This document shows, piece by piece, positions 8,137 to 15,360 of a DNA stretch of 64,000 nucleotides (positions within the stretch are counted from its first letter, which is position 1; each line of letters begins with the position of its first letter). The notes beneath the pieces were generated by a model. The model ran no database searches. It was given only the letters and a program-made list of their open reading frames with translations, and had not been told where the DNA came from. The stretch lies in NCBI GenBank assembly GCA_948524275.1, contig CAOSLI010000005.1, positions 58,343-122,342 of the forward strand. Reading direction: 5' to 3'. The stretch comes from an uncultured Clostridia bacterium. Its GTDB lineage: Bacteria; Bacillota; Clostridia; TANB77; CAG-508. A program made the translations under genes and the position numbers.

Positions 8137-9693
8137 ATGTTTAAGCAAATGATTGAAAATCCTGCTTTGCTGACAGATGGTTACAAATTCTGTCATAAGG
8201 ATCAGTATCCGGCAGGTCTCGAGTGGACATATGAAGCATGGACACCGAGAAAATCTCGGATTGAAGGGGTAACCCATGCAGTATTCTTTGGACTTCAAGG
8301 AGCACTGGCAACATTGTACTGGAAATGGCAGAAGGATTTCTTCGAAAGACCGCTTGATGTGGTAATGGAGGAAATCAAAGAAGCCCTCAGTGGTACATTT
8401 GGCAAAACTAATCCTGAGATGGTAAAGAACTACGACTATTCTCACTTTGAGAAGCTTCATAAGCTCGGTTATTTACCGATTAAGATTAAAGCTCTGAAAG
8501 AAGGTACATTTGTACCGATTGGGGTACCGATGTTTACCATTGAAAACACTCTGCCGGAGTTTTTCTGGTTTACAGGATACTTGGAGACTGTTATATCCTG
8601 CTTGATTTGGCAACCTATGACCGATGCTACAATAGCAGATAAGTATAGGAGAATTCTTGACTCTTATGCTGAACGCACTGGCTGTAATCAGCCGGGAAGA
8701 GTTTTCAATCAGGGTGGTGACTTTTCTATGCGTGGCATGGGAAGTCCGGAGGCAGCATATCGGTCTACGCCTGGTCACCTGCTTAGTTTTGGAGGGTCTG
8801 CAACTATTCCTGCAAGGAATTATTTAATGGCCTATTATGATGCTAAGCCGGATGTTATCGCTTATGCTCCTTCAACAGAGCACAGCGTAATGGAGTCTTA
8901 TGGTCGCGAAGAGAAAAAAGCTCTCTTGAGACTGATTACCGAAGTGTATCCGAGCGGAATTATAACATTTGTTGCAGATACTTATAATTTGTGGAATTTT
9001 GTTGACAATGTTCTGACAGATCCTGAGGTAAAGGCAGCAATTATGCGGCGTAATGGTAAAGTCAACATTAGACCGGACTCAGGTGATCCGACTAAAATCA
9101 TTTGTGGAGATAAGGATGCAAATGAGGAGAACATCGACGAACGTTTGAAGGGCTTTGCTGGAACTGTAAACAAGGGACTGATTCAGCGTCTTTTCGAAAT
9201 TTTTGGCGGAACCAAAAACGACAAGGGTTTTATTGAGCTTGACTCTCACATTGGTGCTGTATATGGAGATTCCATTACACCTGAAAGAGCAATAGCAATA
9301 TGTGAGGGCTTGATGAAAAATGGATTTGTTTCTGTAAGCGTTGGCTTGGGCATTGGTTCATATACATATCAGTATATGACACGTGATACCTTGGGCTTTG
9401 CACTTAAGGGAACTGCCGAAATTATAGACGGAGAATTTAAAGCAATTTATAAAGATCCGGCAACAGATACGGACAAGTTCAAGAAATCGCAAAAAGGTAT
9501 GGTTGCTGTTGTTTTTGAAGATGGGGACTACAAACTCATTGACAATTTCACATCTGAAACAATTGAAGATATCAAAGGCAATATGCTAAAAGATGTTTTT
9601 ATGGATGGTGATTTTGTAAGCACTCAAACCTTTGATGAAATCAGAGAATTGGTTGCAAGTGAATCCAAGAGGGTGTACAACGGCAAATTTTAA
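8137..9693 (+). CDS. nadV: Nicotinamide phosphoribosyltransferase-like (NadV/NAMPT; possibly Namat)
   Basis: A 518-residue NAMPT-family enzyme, the usual family length. Recognisable blocks are FFGLQGAL near the N-terminus, then TPGHLLSFGGSAT, PSTEHSVMESYG, FVADTYNLWNF, NIRPDSGDPTK and GAVYGDSITPERA, which line the phosphoribosyl/nicotinamide site. It converts nicotinamide plus PRPP to NMN, or, if this is a NARP1 pair, joins nicotinamide to ADP-ribose pyrophosphate to give NAD+ directly. AAGGAGG precedes ATG 8137, and it is translationally close to the Prs-like gene. A strong terminator follows. Confidence 0.93.
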   Translation: MFKQMIENPALLTDGYKFCHKDQYPAGLEWTYEAWTPRKSRIEGVTHAVFFGLQGALATLYWKWQKDFFERPLDVVMEEIKEALSGTFGKTNPEMVKNYDYSHFEKLHKLGYLPIKIKALKEGTFVPIGVPMFTIENTLPEFFWFTGYLETVISCLIWQPMTDATIADKYRRILDSYAERTGCNQPGRVFNQGGDFSMRGMGSPEAAYRSTPGHLLSFGGSATIPARNYLMAYYDAKPDVIAYAPSTEHSVMESYGREEKKALLRLITEVYPSGIITFVADTYNLWNFVDNVLTDPEVKAAIMRRNGKVNIRPDSGDPTKIICGDKDANEENIDERLKGFAGTVNKGLIQRLFEIFGGTKNDKGFIELDSHIGAVYGDSITPERAIAICEGLMKNGFVSVSVGLGIGSYTYQYMTRDTLGFALKGTAEIIDGEFKAIYKDPATDTDKFKKSQKGMVAVVFEDGDYKLIDNFTSETIEDIKGNMLKDVFMDGDFVSTQTFDEIRELVASESKRVYNGKF

Positions 9694-9723
9694 CCGCAAT
9701 ATTTTCTAAATTATTTGAGTTTT

Positions 9724-9756
9724 GGGGAAAGCGCAGTTTTTGTGCTTTCCCCTTTA
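9724..9756 (+). terminator. Terminator of prs-nadV
   Basis: GGGGAAAGC pairs with GCTTTCCCC across an 11-base loop, followed by a short T-rich tail. Confidence 0.85.
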
Positions 9757-9795
9757 ATAATATAAAATGGAAACTTATGAATAATATATAAAAAT

Positions 9796-9837
9796 GTTTA
9801 CATAACTATTTACATTTAAAATTATTTGTGATATAAT
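9796..9837 (+). promoter_or_regulatory. Promoter/operator of the pncA-vWA-PP2C-kinase operon
   Basis: GTTTACATAA (9796-9805) lies just upstream of TTTACA (-35, 9809-9814), which itself begins a second motif-like TTTACATTT. After 17 bases comes TATAAT (9832-9837) in the extended context GTGATATAATTG, nearly identical to the prs promoter. The two motif copies suggest a dimeric regulator. The leader to the start at 9980 is about 140 bases and has no other clear feature. Confidence 0.8.
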
Positions 9838-9979
9838 TGTCACTGTCAATAATGATTGCTTTGCATTCAAAACTGTTGTCTCTAATTACAGCAAAGGGGG
9901 TACGAGACATATGGAGGCAAACAGCAGTCAAATGACTAGCAAAAAAACAATAATCAACTTTAGTGTAGGAGGTATTTGC

Positions 9980-10894
9980 ATGAACACGAATTACGAACAG
10001 ATTGTGAATGTTACCGATATTGGTCAGCGTTCCAAGGCGGACATGAATGCAATCTTTGCATTGGCAGAGCAGGAGCGGTTTTCCGCAGCAGTAGATGATT
10101 CTCCGAGACGTCTGCTTTTGTGCATTGACGTTCAGAACGATTTCATCGAAGGCGGTGCTTTGGCAGTTCCCGGTTCTATCGGCGATGTGGAGCGGATAAC
10201 ACGCTTCATCTACAACAACATGGCAGGCTTATCCAGGATTATGTGCAGTTTGGACACTCATTTCGCTCAGCAAATTTTCCATCCTTGTTGGTGGGCAAAC
10301 ACTGCTGGCGACCATCCGGCACCGTATACGGTGATAACCTGCGATGATGTGGCTAAAAACATTTGGCGTCCGGTCATCGAAAATCCTTTGGAGTCCATCA
10401 ATTATCTGAAGGAATTGGAGAAGGCTGGCTCGGGTAAGAAAAAGCTTTGCATTTGGCCGTATCACTGCATTTCTGGTACAGACGGTGCAACTCTTGAAAA
10501 TGAGTTTGCAAAGATGGTTTATTTCCATTCTGTAGCTCGCAAGAGCCGCACTTCCATGATTCCGAAAGGTACAGATGCTCTTAGCGAGATGTACGGAATT
10601 ATCAAGCCTGAGTACGACAGGAAAAACTTCATCAACACGCCGGTTCTCACGGCGATTGAGAAGTTCAACGAAATCTACGTTGTAGGAGAGGCGGCGAGTC
10701 ATTGCCTTATGGAGTCTGTACGCCAGATTGCGGAGTATTTCAAGGATCGTCCGGACATTACCCAGAAAATCACAATCTTGGAGGATTGTACTTCTCCGAT
10801 TCCTGGATACGAAGCAGACACAGCTGCGGCTTTTGATAGCTTCAAAAAGTCCTATGGAATCAAGTTCGCAAAGTCGACGGATATTCAGTTTTAA
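9980..10894 (+). CDS. pncA: Nicotinamidase-like cysteine hydrolase (extended PncA)
   Basis: An isochorismatase-fold hydrolase expected to deamidate nicotinamide to nicotinate. The catalytic Asp is in LCIDVQNDFIEGGAL, metal and substrate residues are in the segment from DTHFAQQIFHP to WPYHCISGTDGA, and the nucleophile is Cys in VGEAASHCLMESV. At 304 residues it is longer than the usual ~200, with an N-terminal extension and an insertion around WWANTAGDHPAPYTV. I chose ATG 9980 (AGGAGG seven bases upstream) over ATG 9911. It is first in an operon with vWA, PP2C and kinase genes. Its codon use is among the most G/C-rich in the window. Confidence 0.9.
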   Translation: MNTNYEQIVNVTDIGQRSKADMNAIFALAEQERFSAAVDDSPRRLLLCIDVQNDFIEGGALAVPGSIGDVERITRFIYNNMAGLSRIMCSLDTHFAQQIFHPCWWANTAGDHPAPYTVITCDDVAKNIWRPVIENPLESINYLKELEKAGSGKKKLCIWPYHCISGTDGATLENEFAKMVYFHSVARKSRTSMIPKGTDALSEMYGIIKPEYDRKNFINTPVLTAIEKFNEIYVVGEAASHCLMESVRQIAEYFKDRPDITQKITILEDCTSPIPGYEADTAAAFDSFKKSYGIKFAKSTDIQF

Positions 10895-10915
10895 CAACAT
10901 GAGGAGGAACACACA

Positions 10916-11617
10916 ATGAATGAAGAGAATTTGGATAACATCGTAATTGACGGTCTTGATGAGACCTATGCTGAGAATATGGACGCAGATGAAGTAATTG
11001 CTCCGAGCATTATGCTTGTTGATTTTGTCATCGACGGCAGCGGCTCGATGGACATTTACGAGAAAGCGATGCAGGAGTGCTTGGAACACTACAAAAGTGC
11101 AATTGCGGGTTCAAAGCAGGCAGATGAGATGATGGTAAGTAAAACCATTTTTGAGTCTACAATCGTAACTGGCGGTTATGTAGCACCTGAGGATTTGAAT
11201 ACTGATTATTCCGCAGGTGGGATAACTAGACTGTATGATGCTATCATTGACAGACGCCAGCGTATGTTGGACTATATGGACCAGCTTAGAAATAATGGTA
11301 CAAGTCCTCGGGCATGCTTGGTAATCTTGTCTGATGGATGTGATAACGGTTCTAGAAATCGCGCAAGTGATGCTCGTCAGGCTGTTCAGGATTTGACATC
11401 TAAGGAAATCACTGTAGCGTTTATCGCATTTGGTCAGGATGCATTTGGTGTTGCCGATCAAATCGGTGTTAAACCGCAGAACGTCAAGGAAGTAAGCAAT
11501 GATGAAAGCGAACTCCGCAAGGTAATAGACCTTGTATCCAAGAGTGCTATTTCGGCTTCGAAAAGAGCAAGTGCTGGTGCAGGCGGTAACAGCGATGCTG
11601 GCTTCTTCGATGTATAA
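10916..11617 (+). CDS. von Willebrand factor A domain protein (TerY-like)
   Basis: A single cytoplasmic vWA domain (233 aa) with an intact metal-ion-dependent adhesion site: VDFVIDGSGSMD (DxSxS), a Thr in the AGGITRLYDAI loop, and Asp in VILSDGCDNGS. It lies 21 bases after pncA with AGGAGG before its ATG. Next to a PP2C and a kinase, it completes the vWA-PP2C-kinase triad (TerY-P) described from tellurite/stress systems, where the vWA protein is thought to be a scaffold or phosphorylated adaptor. No ter genes of the TerD type are seen here. Confidence 0.9.
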   Translation: MNEENLDNIVIDGLDETYAENMDADEVIAPSIMLVDFVIDGSGSMDIYEKAMQECLEHYKSAIAGSKQADEMMVSKTIFESTIVTGGYVAPEDLNTDYSAGGITRLYDAIIDRRQRMLDYMDQLRNNGTSPRACLVILSDGCDNGSRNRASDARQAVQDLTSKEITVAFIAFGQDAFGVADQIGVKPQNVKEVSNDESELRKVIDLVSKSAISASKRASAGAGGNSDAGFFDV

Positions 11618-11653
11618 GCTTACAATTTGTAAGTAAGACAACAACTAAAGGCT

Positions 11654-11690
11654 GGAGAGGGATTGCATTGCAGTTCCTCTCCTTATTATT
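11654..11690 (+). terminator. Intercistronic hairpin between vWA and PP2C genes
   Basis: GGAGAGG pairs with CCTCTCC across a 15-base loop and is followed by TTATTATT, a weak terminator or attenuator. It could lower expression of the downstream PP2C and kinase genes relative to pncA and vWA, because no other promoter is obvious before 11703. Confidence 0.65.
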
Positions 11691-11702
11691 GGAGGTAGCT
11701 CT

Positions 11703-12581
11703 ATGAATTTAGATTTAAGCAATCGGTTCTTTAAGAAAAATTCCGTATATACCACTGACAGTGAAAAAGCTGTTGAGGTAGATAAGGATGATTCTGCAGA
11801 AGCTGAGGCTATTGCAGAAACTGCAAGCAGAGTTCAGGAAAAAACTGAACAAATTGCAGAGAGGCAGGTGGAGCAAAAGCCCAAAAGAAAACCTCTTTGC
11901 GTTTGTAAGATGGGCTCTGATCATACCTTTGCCAATATGAACAATCATGATTTTGCATTTAACTTACTGAACATGAAAGTTGTTATGGATGGCTGTGGTT
12001 CAGGAAAACATTCTGAGGTTGGAACAAGACTTTTTGGTCAGCTTTTTGCCAGAAAGGTAAAAGATTGCATTGATAAAGGTGAATCAGTTAATGAGGAAAA
12101 CTTTATTGATGTGGTTGACAGCATATTCAAAAAAATGTTGGAATTGTGTGATGACATATCTTTCATTTTTCAAAATTACTGTTTTACCATTCTGGTATGC
12201 CTTGAGACAGATGACGAGTTTGTGGTATATAGCTGTGGAGACGGTTACATTATCAAGGAAAATGAAGAAGGTATTACTTTCGACAAACTTGATGATGGAG
12301 AATATCCTTGCTACTACGTTTACAACTATATCACAGACAAGTCAGCTTTAATCGAGTATAAAGATGGGGTAAGCTTCAAGGTTTCTCGCTTTGCTAAAGC
12401 GGACTATTCAAATGTTGGCGTGGCAAGCGATGGCTTGAGATATTCGGAAAAGCTTCTGGATACCGAAAAAAACAAACTGATGGAGCTCTTGTCAGAAGGA
12501 AAAGGTCCTCAAATTGGAAAACTCATCAATCGGAATAATAAATATGGAATGTTCCATGATGATATTTCAATCTGCTTCTAA
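11703..12581 (+). CDS. PP2C-type protein phosphatase (TerY-P triad)
   Basis: A 292-residue protein. The first ~60 residues are acidic/coiled and low in complexity. Then comes a PP2C-like domain: KMGSDHTFANMNNHDF, the metal-binding VMDGCGSGKHSEVG, a central YSCGDGYII, VASDGL, and the C-terminal FHDDISICF. These match the Asp positions of serine/threonine phosphatases of the triad type. GGAGG lies 11 bases before ATG 11703, and the kinase ribosome-binding site starts at its stop codon. It presumably reverses phosphorylation by the kinase at 12594, perhaps on the vWA protein. Confidence 0.88.
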   Translation: MNLDLSNRFFKKNSVYTTDSEKAVEVDKDDSAEAEAIAETASRVQEKTEQIAERQVEQKPKRKPLCVCKMGSDHTFANMNNHDFAFNLLNMKVVMDGCGSGKHSEVGTRLFGQLFARKVKDCIDKGESVNEENFIDVVDSIFKKMLELCDDISFIFQNYCFTILVCLETDDEFVVYSCGDGYIIKENEEGITFDKLDDGEYPCYYVYNYITDKSALIEYKDGVSFKVSRFAKADYSNVGVASDGLRYSEKLLDTEKNKLMELLSEGKGPQIGKLINRNNKYGMFHDDISICF

Positions 12582-12593
12582 GGAGGTTTGAAA

Positions 12594-14357
12594 ATGGCAA
12601 TTACATTTGCAAGCCGGAGCCGCGTTGAAAGCTTAAAGAAATTAGGCGAAGGCGGAGAGGCGGCAATCTATGAGTATGACGCAAAGAGAGTGCTCAAGAT
12701 TTTCAATGCTAAGACGGACTTGGCGAGGAAAGAAAAGAAGGTCAAATACTTTATTTCCATAAAGGGGAGTCTTCCAAAAAATGTTATTGGCCCTGAGGAA
12801 ATAGTTACAGTGGGCGGTAAATTTGCAGGATATGCAATGAGAAAGTTGGCGAATGCTGAAGATTTGCATATGCTTGCTAAACCTAAATTCTTAGTTACCG
12901 CAAGGTTTACGAATCAAGATGTACTGCAAATTGTAACAAACTTAGGAACACATCTTGGAGCATTACACTCAGCAGGAATTATTGTAGGAGATGTTAGTGA
13001 CCAAAATTTCCAAGTATGTGGAAAGAGCGATTACTTCATCGATGTTGATAGCTGGGGTGCAAAGGGTAAATTTAATCCTGACGCATATACAGAGCTATTT
13101 ACATGTCCTGACAGTTACGCTGCTGACGGAAGCATAGCATTCTCGGAAGAGAATGAGAATTACAATTTTGCAGTTCTCGCTTTCAATATGCTGGCAAAGA
13201 TTCATCCTTTTGCAGGCACGTATCTTCCTGATAAGAACATTTCAATTTTGGAGAGAATGAAAAGAAAGCTTTCCATTGTAGGCAGTCATAAGGGAGATAT
13301 AAAGATTCCTAAAAGTATTGGTAGTTGGAAATGGATGTCTCCTAAACTCGAAGAGGATTTTATCCAGATCTTCGAGCAAGGGAAGAGGATGGACATCACG
13401 CCTGACCTTCAAGAGCTTCTCGGGAATATGAAGCATTGTAGCAGTCATGACATTTACTACTACTCTAAGTTTAGTGAATGCCCGCTGTGTAATGAGAATG
13501 CTAAGGTCAAGATGGCTCCTGTTGCGGCAAAGGTTACTCAAACTGCAAATGGACCGCAAGTTACTGTTATATTTGCAGGTGGTGACTGTGCATACATTTT
13601 AAGTAGCATACATTATCTCAACCGAGAGGGTTACGCTGTTCACTTTGATACTGGACGGAAATTTGCAATTACTCGAGGAAAGAGAGTTGATTTCTCTAAT
13701 GATGGAAAAGTCGTGTATGTGACTGATGATGATACCATTGAAGTTTACGACGCAAGCGACCAGCTGATTTCCACAATTGAACGTATGCACAAGACTAATT
13801 ATCTTGTAAGAGATAGAGATATCTATTACGTTGATAACGGAAATAATTTTGTTAAGCTGTCAGTAACTAAGTCGGGTAATATGCCTCACTATTTAGGGCA
13901 GGTATATAATCCTTTGCTTACGGTTTCAGACGACGGAAATGTACTGGTTGCATCTATGTATCCGAAAAAGGCAATTATCACCACACCGGATTACAACTTT
14001 GAGGTAAGCTATACTGGTAGAATCAAGGAGTATGCTATCAAGTATGATAAGCAGACGAAAAAATGGCTCTTTGTTTACCAGAAGGCTAACGGAAAATACC
14101 GCACTATGGTATTTGCTAAAAACCAGATTGAATATGATGATGACGTTATACTGTATAACGCTCAGACTTTGAGCAATATAGACTTCTTTAACAACACCAT
14201 CTATGATCCGGCAGATGGCAAAATCATTGGAACCAACATTGTCAAGAACACTGCAAGAGAATTCGAGTGCAGTGTAGTAGATGAAAGCTCCGCGCTTAAG
14301 TTTACAGGCAAAGGCTTTAAAATCTACAACAAGAGCAAGATTTATAACTATGGTTGA
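12594..14357 (+). CDS. Protein kinase with Cys/His motif and C-terminal propeller-like region
   Basis: An N-terminal eukaryotic-type kinase domain with glycine loop LGEGGEAAIYEY, lysine in RVLKIFN, catalytic VGDVSDQNFQV and FIDVDSWG in place of DFG. At about residues 285-305 a Cys/His cluster (HCSSHD ... CPLCNEN) suggests a zinc ribbon. The last ~270 residues (about 315-587) have repeating strand motifs such as FSNDGKVVYVTDDDTIEVYD and VSDDGNVLVAS, which fit a beta-propeller sensor. AGGAGG before ATG 12594 supports that start over the in-frame TTG at 12588. It closes the vWA-PP2C-kinase triad and has island codon use. Confidence 0.88.
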   Translation: MAITFASRSRVESLKKLGEGGEAAIYEYDAKRVLKIFNAKTDLARKEKKVKYFISIKGSLPKNVIGPEEIVTVGGKFAGYAMRKLANAEDLHMLAKPKFLVTARFTNQDVLQIVTNLGTHLGALHSAGIIVGDVSDQNFQVCGKSDYFIDVDSWGAKGKFNPDAYTELFTCPDSYAADGSIAFSEENENYNFAVLAFNMLAKIHPFAGTYLPDKNISILERMKRKLSIVGSHKGDIKIPKSIGSWKWMSPKLEEDFIQIFEQGKRMDITPDLQELLGNMKHCSSHDIYYYSKFSECPLCNENAKVKMAPVAAKVTQTANGPQVTVIFAGGDCAYILSSIHYLNREGYAVHFDTGRKFAITRGKRVDFSNDGKVVYVTDDDTIEVYDASDQLISTIERMHKTNYLVRDRDIYYVDNGNNFVKLSVTKSGNMPHYLGQVYNPLLTVSDDGNVLVASMYPKKAIITTPDYNFEVSYTGRIKEYAIKYDKQTKKWLFVYQKANGKYRTMVFAKNQIEYDDDVILYNAQTLSNIDFFNNTIYDPADGKIIGTNIVKNTAREFECSVVDESSALKFTGKGFKIYNKSKIYNYG

Positions 14358-14398
14358 TTAAGTTAGCTAATGGTCTTTCCATAAGCTACAGATTAAAG

Positions 14399-14434
14399 GT
14401 CCTAAGCAGCACAAAAACTGCTTGGGACTTTTCT
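14399..14434 (+). terminator. Terminator of the triad operon
   Basis: An 11-bp stem (GTCCTAAGCAG with CTGCTTGGGAC) and a TTTTCT tail close island 1. Confidence 0.85.
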
Positions 14435-14495
14435 ATAATATAAAAATGGTGTATAATAGAATATGTAAATTATAAAGAAAGTATGTGTTTGAAAA

Positions 14496-15290
14496 ATGAA
14501 TATATATGTAGAATTAAATAAGGTAATTGAATATGTAGAAAATCACTTGCAGGATCAGATTGATTACAAAGAGTTATCAAAAATGTTAGGAGTAAACGAA
14601 TATACTTTTCAAAGGATATTTTCTTTACTTAGCAATGTAACTGTAACAGAATACATTAGAAATAGAAGACTATCAGAAGCAGGACAAGAATTATATTTAA
14701 AAGATGAAAAAGTAATCGATATTGCAATAAAATATGGGTATAATAATCCAACTGCTTTTTCAAGAGCTTTTGAAAAGTTTCATGGAATAAAACCAAGCGA
14801 GGTTAAGAATAATCCAGAAAAGTTGCAATTATATGCAAAAATTCATTTTAAAGAAATAACAGATGTACCTAACAAAAAAATTGAATATAAAATAGTTAGG
14901 CAAGAGCAAATGATTTTATATGGAAAAAGTAAAGAAACAGACAATAGTCATATAAGAAAAGATGCTCCAAGTTTTCATAAAGAAATGCAAAAGCAGTATA
15001 CAAAAGCGCAGTATGGTTTAGTAGAATATAAAGATAGAGAAAGAAAATTTGTAAAATCATATTGGATATTATATGATAATAAAATGCCAGGGTTAGCTAA
15101 AAAGGTAATTCCAAAGAGTAGCTGGATATTGATAAAGATTGATTCGCAAGAAGCAAAAGAAATACAAAAGGCCTCTGAAACATTTTATTATGACTTTTTA
15201 CCAAGCTCTAAATATAATTTTAGCGACTTGCCAGAAATAGAGCACTATTATGATGGAGTTACAGATTTTTTAATTCCAATAGAGAACTGA
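14496..15290 (+). CDS. AraC-family regulator with effector-binding domain
   Basis: Residues 1-100 hold two AraC helix-turn-helix motifs (IDYKELSKMLGVNEYTFQRIFS and VIDIAIKYGYNNPTAFSRAFEKFHGIKPSEVK). The rest resembles the GyrI/Rob-type small-molecule-binding domain (KIEYKIVRQEQMILYGKS ... GVTDFLIPI). It probably senses a drug or amphipathic ligand and controls a transporter, but its target is not evident. TATAAT at about 14453 could be its -10. Codon use is AT-rich backbone. It stands alone, with terminators on both sides. Confidence 0.9.
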   Translation: MNIYVELNKVIEYVENHLQDQIDYKELSKMLGVNEYTFQRIFSLLSNVTVTEYIRNRRLSEAGQELYLKDEKVIDIAIKYGYNNPTAFSRAFEKFHGIKPSEVKNNPEKLQLYAKIHFKEITDVPNKKIEYKIVRQEQMILYGKSKETDNSHIRKDAPSFHKEMQKQYTKAQYGLVEYKDRERKFVKSYWILYDNKMPGLAKKVIPKSSWILIKIDSQEAKEIQKASETFYYDFLPSSKYNFSDLPEIEHYYDGVTDFLIPIEN

Positions 15291-15318
15291 CTTTTTTTGA
15301 TAGAAAAAAGTCAGTTTT
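15285..15318 (+). terminator. Terminator after AraC gene
   Basis: AACTGACTTTTTT pairs with an AAAAAAGTCAGTT arm, followed by a T-rich tail. The stem overlaps the AraC stop codon. Confidence 0.8.
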
Positions 15319-15360
15319 ATTGTGCTTTCATTTGATATAATCTTGGCAAGAGGGATAAAA

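Noticed and set aside
9911..9979. Longer nicotinamidase start at ATG 9911
   Set aside because: The extension has no family match and overlaps leader sequence; ATG 9980 has AGGAGG at the right distance.
10229..11089. Long open frame opposite the nicotinamidase gene
   Set aside because: No recognisable protein, no ribosome-binding site, and it is antisense to a clear catalytic domain. The G/C-rich codons of the real gene keep the other strand open.
5085..14357. Island 1 as part of a prophage
   Set aside because: No capsid, tail, terminase, integrase or lysis genes are seen, and the genes have bacterial-type promoters and terminators.
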